Assembly: GCF_014349155.1 (NCBI RefSeq)
Contig: NZ_JACSIT010000141.1
Coordinates: forward strand, 246,919-310,918
DNA length: 64,000 bases
Direction of reading: 5' to 3'
DNA from: Neolewinella lacunae
GTDB taxonomy: Bacteria; Bacteroidota; Bacteroidia; Chitinophagales; Saprospiraceae
The notes below the pieces were generated by a model, which saw only the letters and a program-made list of their open reading frames with translations, had not been told where the DNA came from and searched no databases. Positions 7,853-16,996 of the stretch are shown one piece after another. How positions within the stretch are numbered: the stretch's first letter is position 1; each line of letters begins with the position of its first letter. Position numbers and translations under genes: made by a program.

Positions 7853-10800
7853 CTACTCCTCTCCCAACACCAACACCTCCCCCGCCTGCACCTTCCGTTC
7901 CCCCCGCACGTTTTCGTATTCAATGGTGTAGACAAAGACGGCGGGATTGACGAGGCGGCCGTTGAAGCGGCCATCCCAGAGCGGGGTGTTGATGGTGATG
8001 GGGCCCTGGTCTGGGGTTTGCTCGAAGACGAGATTGCCCCAGCGACTATAAATGCGGATGGCGTCAATGCGCGCCACACTGACGCGCGGGAATATCCGCA
8101 AGTCGTCATTCGTCCCATCGCCGTTGGGGCTGAAGGCGGTAGGGACAAAAATATCCGTTTCCTGCAGCACCCCGATGAAGACACTGTCTTGCCGGCTGCA
8201 GCCCGTCAGGGTATCCAATGCCTCCAGCAAGTAGAGCGTTCCCCGCAGCGGTCGGGCCCAGGGTGATAGGGCGCTCGAATCGGATAAACTGGCACCGGGC
8301 GTCCAGGAAAAAAGCGTATTCAAACTGTTCACCTCGCTGTGCAGGCGGATGGAATCGCCGAGGGGTATGCTGGTATTCGGGATGGTGGAAAGCTCCAGCG
8401 GCCGCACGGGGTCCAGCCGAAAGTCAATCAAGGTATCACAGCCGTCGGGGCTGACGACTTCAAAGAGGTAATTGCCCGGCGTACGGAGGTTGAACTGGTT
8501 GCGCCCGGCGGAGAAATAGCCCTCCGGCCCCGAGCCCATGATGAGGTCTTCCGGGTTCTCCGTGCGGATGGCGACTGCCACGACTTCCCCCGCTTCACAA
8601 CGCGTGTCTTGCACCTGCGTCCGCGCCCTCGGATACTGCCGCAGATGGAAAGAAACTTCCGTATCCGCATAGCAAAGCCCGTCGAAACCGGTCCACAGCC
8701 GGGCCGTTATCTGGCCGCTGGTGTCGTAGCGGTGAGTGGGGTTGAGGCTGGTCAGCGGATCACTCCCGTCGCCCGGCAGCAGAAGGAAACTGCTCGCTTG
8801 CTGGAGGTTGCCCTCGTACTGAAACAAGACTTGCGTTGGGCCACAGCGCGTCGAATCGTAGGTGAGGTTGAGGCGGATATCGGGGGTAGGCCGCACGAAA
8901 GCCGGCGCAAAAGCCGTATCCGCACACCCCTGGCTGGAGGTGTAAATCAGTTGCACGGAATACAGCCCATCCTGCGCGTAGGCGTGCTCCACTTCGCAGC
9001 CGTCGCTGCCCTGCCCGTCCCCAAACAGCCAGCGGCAGCTTTGCCCCCCGCTTCCCGCGCTCAAAAAGACTTGCGGCTGGTTGGCACAAAGGGTATCCGG
9101 CGGCACAATGGCCGCGGTGGGTTGTGGCAGGACCTGCACAGTCTGGCTTCCTTCGGCGCGGCAGCCTTCGCTGCTCGTGGCGGTGTAACGCAGGAGGAGC
9201 GGCGCTGCGGATGGTGCGTAAAAATGGTTGCCGAGGTTCTGGCGGGTACTGTCTCCATCGCCAAAATACAGCAGCGTACTGGCGGCGTCCGATTGCAAAT
9301 GGTAGGCAAAAGGTGCGTAGGGGCAAACGAAGGAAGGTGCCGTAAGTGCCAGCGCGGGGCTGGGCAGTACCCGACCCGTCCAGCGGCTGCTGTCGTACCC
9401 ACAGCCGTAGGCGTAAATGGTAAAGGCAATGGGCCCCGGTGCATCAAAAACCACGGCCACGGAATCGCTGGCGAAGCGGCGGCCATCGGAAAAGACGTAT
9501 TCCACCCGCGTACCGGGCGTGGAGATGTTGTTGACGATGAAGGGCTGACCAACGCAAACGGTCGTATCCGTAAACGCCGGAAGGGCACGGATGTTGGTCG
9601 GTTCCACGGTCACGTCCACCGAGCTGCGGTCGTTCCGGCACGCATTGCCCACCTCCAACGTGTAGGTGATGGTGCGGGCCACGTCGCCCGTAACGGGGCG
9701 GAGCACGGGGGGCTGAAAGGACGTAAATTGCTGTCCGTCGGAGCTCGACCACGCCACCGCATCGAGGGTGCCGGTGGCCAAATTGGTCAGGATGAGCTCA
9801 CTCCCGCTGCAATTTTCGGGGTACACGACGCCGATATTGGCCACGGGGTTGGCCCGCAGCACCAGCTCGAAGCTACTTTGGGCGCGGCCGCAGGTGCCGA
9901 GCGTGTTGAGGGAGATGAGGAAGGTCGTATCCTCCAGCGGAGACGGAAAGGAGACCAATGTTGGACCCGTAGCGACGAAAGCAGTGTCTCCGTACCGCCA
10001 CTCGTACTCCAGGTTTTGCAGCGCCGCAGCCGGCGGTGGCGTGAAGCTCAGCAACAATTCCTCGCCCGGGCAGAGGGTATCCGTAGCGATGTTGATCGTC
10101 GCCGGCTCCGGCGGATCCAACACCCGCACGGAGGTGGAGGCGGGGGCGGAACTGCAAAGCACGGTGTTGTTGGTGGGGTGCCGCCGTTCGCCTACCACCG
10201 TCACGGTATAATCTCCGGCCTGCGGAAATTGATGACAGATGGAAGCGCCCGAACTGTTCAGGCCATCGCTGGTCCGCCAGCGGTACGTGTCCGCCGGGGT
10301 ACCGCCAGCCAGGAAAGTAACGCAGCTGCCGTCGTTACACGCCACCGCGTCTCCCGACAGCGTAGTGCTGGGCTGCGCAAGTAGTTCCACGCGGAAGTCC
10401 GCACTGTTGCAACCCGCCGGCAAGTCAGCAACGGTGTACTGGAAATTGTAGGTGCCCGGCGTGGCACCCGAGACATTAATGGATGTGGCGTTGATGGGCA
10501 AGTCGCCCGTCCAAACGCCCCCCAGGCCGGGGCTTACGCTGGGAAGCAGGAGCATGGCCGCCGTATCGCACAGAAAGGCGACGGGTTCCGCCACCGTGAC
10601 CCCATTGCCCGGGGCGATGGTGACCGTCACCTCGTCTTGACTTGCGCAGAATCCTTCTCCCAGGGTCAGGGTGTAGCGGTAAGTGCCCGGGGCAACGGCG
10701 GATAGGTTTAGGGTGCCGTCCGTTGCTGCTCCGGGGCCCGACCAACGGCCTGCCCCCGGATCACCCAAGGCGTAAGTCCCACCGCCGCCGCAGATGATGG

Positions 10801-12745
10801 TATCGGCTCCGGCGTTGGGCTGGACAATCTCCGTGATGGTCACGAACAGGGTGTCCGTTGTCGCGCAAAGCTCCGGGGTGCGCGGGTCTGCAACGCTGAT
10901 CAACACCGTATCGACTTCTCCAACGGCCAGGTTAGCGGGCCGATAAGTCCCCGCCGCGCCGTCGACGATGCCCCGGCCAACGAAAGAGAGTTGGCCGAAG
11001 GCGGGACTGAAAGAAAAGCCCGGGGCGGAGGCCAGCAGGTCGATCGTTTGGTCGGTATTACACACGGAAATGGGGCCACCCGTATTCAGCGTGGGTTCCG
11101 CCACCACTTCTGCATTCCAGCTGCCCGCTTCCGTACAGCCCGTTACCAGGTTTTCGCGCTGGTAGGCGATAGCGTAGGTGCCGGGGGATAACCCGGCGGG
11201 CGAAAAAGTGCGGGCCAGGTTATCCACCCCGGTTCCGCCCAGCGTTCCGTCGTTGGGCATAGGCATTAGGCTGACCGGTGGGGAACTCACGCAAATGAAA
11301 AAGTCGGGGGGCAGTTGGAGGGCGGAGTCTTCCAGGCGCAAATTGACCGTGAGGCTGCGCTCGCAAGCCCCCTGGCCCAGGGTGTAGGTGAAAGTGTAAT
11401 CCCCTGGAGCAGCTGATTGGTCAAAAAATGCTTCGCCGTTGCGGATGACGAGACCCACCGCTGGTGTCCAACGCCCACCAGCGTCGGAGACCTGGATGGC
11501 GACCAAGCCGGTATCCGGACAAAAAGCCGCCCCGTTGTTGGGCATCACCAGCGTGGGTTGAATAGCGGCGTCCACGAAAAGGGTGTCGGTAACGACCAGG
11601 AAACCGCATTCCGTGGTCTTTTCCGCCCGGATGACGTAGGGCGTTGCGCGGGCGGACATGGTAAAGGGAAAGGTAGTGACCACCGCGCCATCAATAAAGT
11701 AAGTCGCGTTGGGGTCGACGCCCGGGGTGGGGGTGTAGGCCAGGGAAGGACAGGCGTCGGGCTGGGGATTCAGTGTGAGGGTTTCGCCGCGAACTACGGT
11801 AATGGGACAGGGATGGGTCTGGGTTTCGTTGCAACTGCTGTTACGGCCAGTGAGGGTAAAGGTCCGCTCTCCCGGCGTCGTAAAGCAAACGCGGGTGATC
11901 AAGGCATCCGGGTCTTCGATGGTGACACCGCTGCCGTTGTTTACCGTCCAGCGCCAGCTGTCAATCCCCGTGGATGCACTGCCGTTGAGGCGAATGCAGC
12001 TTTCCCCCGCCAGGCAGACGCGGAAGTCGTTGTCGGGCCCCACGATGACGTTGGAATCCGGGGTGCCGACGACGGATGGCGCCTCGACAATATCTATCGT
12101 CCGCGACACCGCCCGCGTGCCACAGAGGTTGGTGGCCGAGAGGGTGAAGGTCTGGGGGCCGACCTCATCGAAGGCATAACTGATCTCGAAGTCGCGGCTG
12201 GTCGAGCCGTCGGGCAACGTCCAGAGGTAGGTCATGCTGGTATCGTTGCCGGGGCAGGTCAGGTTGAGCAGGTCGAGCATCGTGCCCGTACACGACACCA
12301 TGGGCAGGGTGAAGGCTGGTTCCGGGGGCTTCTGGAAGCCGATCCGCCGCGAAACGTTTTCGGAAGTGCCGTCGGTGTACTGTGCCACTACTTCGATGAG
12401 GAAGCAGGAGCCGTAGACTTGCCGGCTGATGCAGGCGTCGCTGTAATCGCATTCGTCAAAAAGCTCGGGAAAGGAGTAGGTAAAACTTCGGGTGAGTTGC
12501 GCCGGGTTGGTGATGACGACGGGCGGAACGTTGTCGCCGTCCCAAAAGAGCCGGACGGTGGAAAAAGTCCGGGCGGGGTCCGGGACGATATTGATCCGCA
12601 CCAGGCTGTCTTGGGCGCAGCGGGTAAAATCCCCGTTGACAATGGAAAAGGAGAGGTTGGGGTCTTGGGCGAGGAGGGCGCCACTAAAGAGCAGGCCCAG
12701 GCAAGCCAGAAACGCCATGCGGCACAGGGAGGTACTTGGTTTCAT
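7853..12745 (-). CDS. Giant PKD-rich secreted protein with type B T9SS C-terminal domain
   Basis: 1630 aa. It has an N-terminal signal peptide (MKPSTSLCRMAFLACLGLLF, then SGALLAQ), so it is exported by Sec. The body consists of tandem PKD/Ig-like beta domains, recognised by repeats of the WxxxDG...H.Y pattern (for example YFGDGDSTRQNLGNHFY and FGDGQGSDGCEVEHAY) with many cysteines. The last ~90 residues are the gliding-motility-associated type B sorting domain: VPTAFSPNGDGTNDDL, IRIYSRWGNLVFE, LWDGRFNG, NPAVFVYTIEY. This marks it as type IX secretion cargo bound for the cell surface or the medium. Two dispersed-repeat cores lie within the gene (8611 and 9880). Function is probably adhesion. 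Confidence 0.88.
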   Translation of the reverse strand: MKPSTSLCRMAFLACLGLLFSGALLAQDPNLSFSIVNGDFTRCAQDSLVRINIVPDPARTFSTVRLFWDGDNVPPVVITNPAQLTRSFTYSFPELFDECDYSDACISRQVYGSCFLIEVVAQYTDGTSENVSRRIGFQKPPEPAFTLPMVSCTGTMLDLLNLTCPGNDTSMTYLWTLPDGSTSRDFEISYAFDEVGPQTFTLSATNLCGTRAVSRTIDIVEAPSVVGTPDSNVIVGPDNDFRVCLAGESCIRLNGSASTGIDSWRWTVNNGSGVTIEDPDALITRVCFTTPGERTFTLTGRNSSCNETQTHPCPITVVRGETLTLNPQPDACPSLAYTPTPGVDPNATYFIDGAVVTTFPFTMSARATPYVIRAEKTTECGFLVVTDTLFVDAAIQPTLVMPNNGAAFCPDTGLVAIQVSDAGGRWTPAVGLVIRNGEAFFDQSAAPGDYTFTYTLGQGACERSLTVNLRLEDSALQLPPDFFICVSSPPVSLMPMPNDGTLGGTGVDNLARTFSPAGLSPGTYAIAYQRENLVTGCTEAGSWNAEVVAEPTLNTGGPISVCNTDQTIDLLASAPGFSFSPAFGQLSFVGRGIVDGAAGTYRPANLAVGEVDTVLISVADPRTPELCATTDTLFVTITEIVQPNAGADTIICGGGGTYALGDPGAGRWSGPGAATDGTLNLSAVAPGTYRYTLTLGEGFCASQDEVTVTIAPGNGVTVAEPVAFLCDTAAMLLLPSVSPGLGGVWTGDLPINATSINVSGATPGTYNFQYTVADLPAGCNSADFRVELLAQPSTTLSGDAVACNDGSCVTFLAGGTPADTYRWRTSDGLNSSGASICHQFPQAGDYTVTVVGERRHPTNNTVLCSSAPASTSVRVLDPPEPATINIATDTLCPGEELLLSFTPPPAAALQNLEYEWRYGDTAFVATGPTLVSFPSPLEDTTFLISLNTLGTCGRAQSSFELVLRANPVANIGVVYPENCSGSELILTNLATGTLDAVAWSSSDGQQFTSFQPPVLRPVTGDVARTITYTLEVGNACRNDRSSVDVTVEPTNIRALPAFTDTTVCVGQPFIVNNISTPGTRVEYVFSDGRRFASDSVAVVFDAPGPIAFTIYAYGCGYDSSRWTGRVLPSPALALTAPSFVCPYAPFAYHLQSDAASTLLYFGDGDSTRQNLGNHFYAPSAAPLLLRYTATSSEGCRAEGSQTVQVLPQPTAAIVPPDTLCANQPQVFLSAGSGGQSCRWLFGDGQGSDGCEVEHAYAQDGLYSVQLIYTSSQGCADTAFAPAFVRPTPDIRLNLTYDSTRCGPTQVLFQYEGNLQQASSFLLLPGDGSDPLTSLNPTHRYDTSGQITARLWTGFDGLCYADTEVSFHLRQYPRARTQVQDTRCEAGEVVAVAIRTENPEDLIMGSGPEGYFSAGRNQFNLRTPGNYLFEVVSPDGCDTLIDFRLDPVRPLELSTIPNTSIPLGDSIRLHSEVNSLNTLFSWTPGASLSDSSALSPWARPLRGTLYLLEALDTLTGCSRQDSVFIGVLQETDIFVPTAFSPNGDGTNDDLRIFPRVSVARIDAIRIYSRWGNLVFEQTPDQGPITINTPLWDGRFNGRLVNPAVFVYTIEYENVRGERKVQAGEVLVLGEE
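8611..8628 (+). repeat. Dispersed 18-bp repeat, copy 3 (inside the PKD-protein gene)
   Basis: GCACCTGCGTCCGCGCCC, one base off the core. On the gene's strand it is read as RARTQV. Confidence 0.75.
9880..9897 (-). repeat. Dispersed 18-bp repeat, copy 4 (inside the PKD-protein gene)
   Basis: Exact core. On the gene's strand it is read as GTCGRA, a different peptide from copy 3. Confidence 0.8.
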
Positions 12746-13360
12746 GGTAGGTGTAGATGCGGGTGGGTAGTTTTTTGGGGTGGCCTGTTTGCCAGTGGAA
12801 GAGCAGCCTGCCGTGTTTACCTCTCGCCCTTGGTGGTGGTGCTCCTTGCCTTGGTTACGAAGATAGGGTGTTTTGGGGGACGGGCGCTGTGTTTGCTGAA
12901 GGAATGAGTTAATTACTTCCTAAGAGCTTTCGAGGCAGAGACCTAGCAAAGTATGTCCACACACAACATGATTAGTCCGTTAAATAGCGTAGCGAAGTAG
13001 TCTGGCCTTCCAGTTTCGCATGGTCAATCGAACAGCGTTCATTTCCGTTTCGGTTGAAAATAAGTTTAAACAAAAAATGCTTTGGAAAGCGGCACGCTTT
13101 GACCAATGGAGCGCCTCATCTCGAAGGTTTCTCAAGCTGAACTGATGGCCAAAATTTTGCGCAATCGATTTGACGACCAGGCGTCATAATGCAGAATTGG
13201 GGCGAGTTTTCTGTAGGTGGATAAATCTGTTGTTTTGGGGCAAAGAGGGTGGAAGATACCCTGCACACTATCTAAGTCGAATCATGTAGGTTAATGAAAT
13301 GGGATGTTCTGCTAGGATGATAGTACACTGGCGAAGAGTTAGAAGTGTCTGGCTTTTGTG
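12746..13360. other. 615-base gene-poor, AT-richer stretch
   Basis: Between the adhesin gene start and the nuclease stop. Composition becomes clearly AT-richer from about 12900. A 41-codon frame at 13020-13145 starts with ATG and is rich in Lys/Arg (KFKQKMLWKAARF), but I cannot support it as a gene. No tRNA, terminal inverted repeats or transposase remnant was recognised. Confidence 0.5.
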
Positions 13361-15058
13361 TCACAAATACGGCACTTTAAAAGCATCAAGGATCTCCATG
13401 GTTTCGCTTCGTTTTAAATCTTTGAATGAATTTCCTTTTTCGAAAGAAGATCGAATGTCTTCTATAGAACCATACCTGTTGACTAAATAAGTGAACTTAC
13501 CAGTTCGCTCAAATTTTCTATTTATGCTTTGGAGCGTTTTGTAGTAGTCGTTAAGTATGTCCTTAAGTCGATGTTCACGAAACATTTTCAGGAAGTTAAA
13601 CAAGTAACTTTCTGAAATCAGCGTCACGGGTTTTACGCTTCTGAAGGGGAAACCTTGAAGGAGAGAGGCGGCTTGTTCGTTTAACCAGTGGTTCACTCCA
13701 GGCATGGAAAACTGATCATGAGAATACACAATCACCGGGTAGATATCTACAGACTGTCGCCGGTGCTTTTGAGTGAAGTGGTCGAATCCGAATTCGGCCT
13801 TCGATAGGTACTCAATATGATTAGCGATCTGCTGGACTCCTTTGGGTTTGCCTTCGGCGTTTTTCAAGAATTTTTCCCGGACTGTAGCAGTGATATCCGC
13901 AAATGTAGCAGCTTCGGTAATTGCATCGGCAAAGAGCACATCCTTGTATTCGAAGATGAAGATGGAATTTCCTTGCCTAAGGTATCCATCGGGATATTCA
14001 TCTTTCTCGCCCAAATGAAGTACGTCATACTTATTTTTGCTGTAAGCGAATTTTAGAAGGCTCTGGAAGATGATCTCTTCTGATACATGTTTCCCGATAA
14101 AGGAGCGAAAAGTTGGAATGTCGCCGTAAGCCTTCCTTAGAGTCTTGGACCTGTAGAAAAGATCAAAGGTTACGCCAATACCCAGCTGGGAATACAAGAA
14201 ATTCCAGTTGGAGACCAGAAAGGCGTTGTCTTCAAAATGGAAAAGTGGCTGTTTTCGTATGCCAGCGTAGCGTATCTGGTCCCGTTTGTTGGCGGCGTAC
14301 TCCTCTGGATCAATGACTCTGCGCTCGATGATTTGGCGATAGGGATGATCGATGGGAATGTTCAGTAAAGGAAGTTCAACCCTGTTTTCCTTATGAATAG
14401 CTGCTTTGATGATATCTATGTAACCAGAAACGAAAGTCCAAGGGGTATCGAAACCGTAGTCGGCAAGATACTCCCTTACGGATGTACTGAATTCAGGCAG
14501 CTTCAGCATTTCCTCAAGAAAAGCATTGGTTTTTAGTGCCTGGAAAATTGGGTTGAGTTCAGTGGTAAACTCATATTGCTGGACTAGAGAAGGCCAGGTG
14601 AATTCGAAGAAGTGAGTGATTGGGTTCGCTTTGCTTCCAGTTAGCTTATCCTGGTTTTCAAAAATTGTTCTGTCAACAGAGACCAAGTAGGCAATGAAAA
14701 TTTTCAGTTCATCATCGGGGGTAGTATCGGGATGTTGATACTCAAACTCCCTCCAGTTCAGTAATTCCTGCTTAATAAATTCCATGACTAACCACGGGGA
14801 AAAGAAGGTTGGCTGATGACCAGCCTTGCGAGCTGCAACTGTTGCAGCGGCTAGTATTCCATTTTTTACTTTGTCAGACCAGTTTCGAGCTAAGAAGTCA
14901 AAGATTTTATCTTCACTAGTCCTCAGATATAAATGGTGATTGATGTAAGAGAGTACGACCAATACTATTCGAGATGGAATATGCTGGAGGAGCTCATCAA
15001 TTGCAGGTGTTTCCTTACCTGGAAATAACTGGCTGTAAGAAAATGGCACTAGGAGCAT
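13361..15058 (-). CDS. Predicted PD-(D/E)xK nuclease-like protein of an AT-rich island
   Basis: 565 aa from the ATG at 15058 (a GTG lies directly before it). No named family was recognised. Residues 325-372 show the pattern of a PD-(D/E)xK nuclease core: a helix with Glu327/Glu328 (HVSEEIIFQSLL), then EYPDGYLRQGN with Asp357, then a hydrophobic strand ending FEYKD (Glu370, Lys372). The first 300 residues are mostly helical. Base composition is much more AT-rich than the neighbours, and the gene stands alone between non-coding stretches of about 600 and 490 bases, as expected for a transferred gene. A defence or restriction-like role is possible but is inference. No methyltransferase or helicase partner is next to it. 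Confidence 0.6.
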   Translation of the reverse strand: MLLVPFSYSQLFPGKETPAIDELLQHIPSRIVLVVLSYINHHLYLRTSEDKIFDFLARNWSDKVKNGILAAATVAARKAGHQPTFFSPWLVMEFIKQELLNWREFEYQHPDTTPDDELKIFIAYLVSVDRTIFENQDKLTGSKANPITHFFEFTWPSLVQQYEFTTELNPIFQALKTNAFLEEMLKLPEFSTSVREYLADYGFDTPWTFVSGYIDIIKAAIHKENRVELPLLNIPIDHPYRQIIERRVIDPEEYAANKRDQIRYAGIRKQPLFHFEDNAFLVSNWNFLYSQLGIGVTFDLFYRSKTLRKAYGDIPTFRSFIGKHVSEEIIFQSLLKFAYSKNKYDVLHLGEKDEYPDGYLRQGNSIFIFEYKDVLFADAITEAATFADITATVREKFLKNAEGKPKGVQQIANHIEYLSKAEFGFDHFTQKHRRQSVDIYPVIVYSHDQFSMPGVNHWLNEQAASLLQGFPFRSVKPVTLISESYLFNFLKMFREHRLKDILNDYYKTLQSINRKFERTGKFTYLVNRYGSIEDIRSSFEKGNSFKDLKRSETMEILDAFKVPYL

Positions 15059-15246
15059 CACGCAAGGCTCTAGGGCTGCTCAAACTAAGTTCAGCCCATA
15101 AGCATAACAGTTGGTGAGATACTATTAGTTCCGCTTTACACTTTTGACGCCTATTGGAGGGAAGGTAGCCAAATCATAGGGCAAAAGTTGCGCAAAAATG
15201 ACACTCAACTCGCACTCCTGTTTTCCTTCTGTAGGGCGTTGTTTCA

Positions 15247-15269
15247 GCAAGATTTAGAGTAAATCTTGC
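15247..15269. repeat. Perfect 10-bp inverted repeat upstream of the nuclease gene
   Basis: GCAAGATTTA, three-base spacer, TAAATCTTGC. About 190 bases upstream of the nuclease start. It could be an operator or a short terminator; there is no T-run. Confidence 0.5.
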
Positions 15270-15304
15270 ACTACTGTTCGCATAGCCTGCACCTCCCTCC
15301 CCCT

Positions 15305-15322
15305 GCACCTGCGGCAGCGCCC
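15305..15322 (+). repeat. Dispersed 18-bp repeat, copy 5 (variant)
   Basis: GCACCTGCGGCAGCGCCC, one change in the variable middle of the core. Confidence 0.7.
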
Positions 15323-15548
15323 TAAAAACACGCCCACTAGCCCCAAAACCACCCCTCCCTACCCCCAAAACACCTGGCGCAAGGAAGGAAACCTGCCCCA
15401 ACCGCGCGCAACCCCATAAACGTTAAAACGCTAAACCGACGAACATCGATAATGGGTAAGCCGTACTAGCAAAAGGGCTTTAGAGCCCTGCCTGCTTCTT
15501 TTTTAGTAAACTTTTCTCCCCCTTTTTAACCCAAAAAAACCAACTAAC

Positions 15549-16562
15549 ATGACTTACCCTTCTTTCAGCAAGTTGCTCTTGCTGCTACTGACCCTTACTG
15601 CCCTTTCCTTTACTTCGTGCGACGACGACGATGACGTTCTCGGCATCGACCTGACGGACGACGGGACGCTCTTCATGTCCTCCAACACCACCGGCCTGGT
15701 GGGGGTACTGGACGTAAACGACAACCCCCTGGAAGTGGAAACCTTCGCCTCCGCCGGGATGGATGCCGACGGCATTTACTACGACGACAGCGATGAAATG
15801 GTCTTTCAGGTCATCCGTTCCAACAGCACCCTGGTGAACTATAAGGACGTACTCGATGACCTCGACGACCCCAATGGCGTCGACGTAGTCAACACCTCCA
15901 CCTCTGATTTCACCAACGGCCGCGGACTCGTTGCCATCGGAAACAGCCAGTTCGTAGTGGCCCAGGATGCCAGCGCGGAAAACAATAACACCAATGCCAT
16001 CGTGATCTACGGCTTCTCCGAAAACAGCGGATTTACGCTGGCAAAAACCATCCCAACGGACTTTAACCTGTGGGGCCTCGAGTTCGTAGACGGTACGGTT
16101 TACGCCGTGGTTGACAATTCCGATTCGATCGCCGTCTTCAACAACCTGTTCGACACACCAGACGGGCAGACGGCCACGCCCGACCGCTACATCCGCGTAG
16201 ACGGCCTGGTGCGTACTCACGGCATTGCCTACAACGAACAGGACGACCTGATGGTCTTGACCGACGTTGGCGCTGCGGACAGCGACAGCGACGGAGCGAT
16301 TTTCATCATCTCTAATTTCAGCACCCGCTCGAATGATGTTTTCGCCGCAGCCGATTACGTCCGCATCGGCGGCGCCAATACCCGACTCGGTAACCCCGTG
16401 GATGTAGACTACGACCCCGACGATGACCGCATCTTCGTAGCGGAGCGCCTGCGTGGCGGCGGTGAGTTGCTCATCTTCCAAAGCAGCGCCACGGGCAATA
16501 CGGCCCCCATCGAAACCATCCCCTTCGCAGGCATCTCTTCCCTGTACCTGAACCGGGATTAA
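15549..16562 (+). CDS. Lipoprotein with predicted beta-propeller
   Basis: 337 aa. The signal peptide ends in the lipobox LSFTSC, followed by five Asp (CDDDDD). The mature part is repeated strands of the type LWGLEFVDGTVYAVVDN and GIAYNEQDDLMVLTDVG, with NPVDVDYDPDDDRIFVAERL near the end. This is typical of NHL/SMP-30-like propellers that measure or bind in the periplasm or at the surface. It is strongly acidic throughout. A strong terminator follows, and no partner gene is attached. Molecular function is unknown. Confidence 0.75.
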   Translation: MTYPSFSKLLLLLLTLTALSFTSCDDDDDVLGIDLTDDGTLFMSSNTTGLVGVLDVNDNPLEVETFASAGMDADGIYYDDSDEMVFQVIRSNSTLVNYKDVLDDLDDPNGVDVVNTSTSDFTNGRGLVAIGNSQFVVAQDASAENNNTNAIVIYGFSENSGFTLAKTIPTDFNLWGLEFVDGTVYAVVDNSDSIAVFNNLFDTPDGQTATPDRYIRVDGLVRTHGIAYNEQDDLMVLTDVGAADSDSDGAIFIISNFSTRSNDVFAAADYVRIGGANTRLGNPVDVDYDPDDDRIFVAERLRGGGELLIFQSSATGNTAPIETIPFAGISSLYLNRD

Positions 16563-16618
16563 GAGCACCCCAGGCACGGGTTTAGCCCCGCCCCTTCGGG
16601 AGAAATAAGCGAAAGCTG

Positions 16619-16653
16619 AGCCCCTCCACCGTTTTGGTGGAGGGGCTTTTTTT
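16619..16653 (+). terminator. Rho-independent terminator after the propeller lipoprotein
   Basis: Perfect 12-bp stem AGCCCCTCCACC / GGTGGAGGGGCT, five-base loop, then a run of T. Confidence 0.95.
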
Positions 16654-16762
16654 GGGGGTGATGCTACCAGCACTGCGGCAGGCGGATAGGGTTTTCCCCT
16701 TGCCCCCTTTGGTGAGTACTACCAAATGGTTGATTGGTCTGCCCCCTTCTTTGATACGAAAA

Positions 16763-16819
16763 TTACGTTCCGTAGCTACAAGGTCAGGTTTGACCTGACA
16801 TTTTAACTACGAAACGTAA
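16763..16819. repeat. Long two-level inverted repeat
   Basis: Outer arms TTACGTTCCGTAG (16763-16775) and CTACGAAACGTAA (16807-16819) enclose a perfect inner hairpin GTCAGGT-TTG-ACCTGAC (16783-16799). It lies between convergent genes. It could be a bidirectional terminator or a small mobile-repeat relic. Confidence 0.65.
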
Positions 16820-16996
16820 CTCTATCCGTTCAGGCACTATCAAGAAATTTTGCCAATCAATAGCCCGAGCAGTTGACATCGCTACCAAGCCCCTCGAGGC
16901 CGAAAAAATAACGTCGGCCATTCACCAGCCGGGGAGAGACGGTCAACCTAATCCAGGATGAACCCGTCCACACCCAAATCCTCCTCCCATCCTTAC

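Larger units (their letters stand above)
15059..15548. other. 490-base intergenic region
   Basis: Holds the palindrome at 15247-15269, a degenerate dispersed repeat at 15305, and a short hairpin AGGGCT/AGCCCT near 15473 followed by a T-rich stretch ahead of the lipoprotein gene. No gene seen. Confidence 0.55.
16563..16996. other. 434-base intergenic region between convergent genes
   Basis: Contains the terminator at 16619 and the long inverted repeat at 16763. The stretch 16860-16990 shows no convincing frame. Confidence 0.5.

Noticed and set aside
8339-12907. Long plus-strand open frames (681 and 496 codons) opposite the PKD protein
   Set aside because: Antisense shadows. Composition is Gly/Arg/Val-rich with no recognisable motif, while the minus strand has a signal peptide, PKD domains and a sorting domain.
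13020-13145. Small 41-codon frame in the AT-rich stretch
   Set aside because: Starts with ATG and is basic, but there is no homology that I recognise, no clear promoter, and the length can occur by chance.
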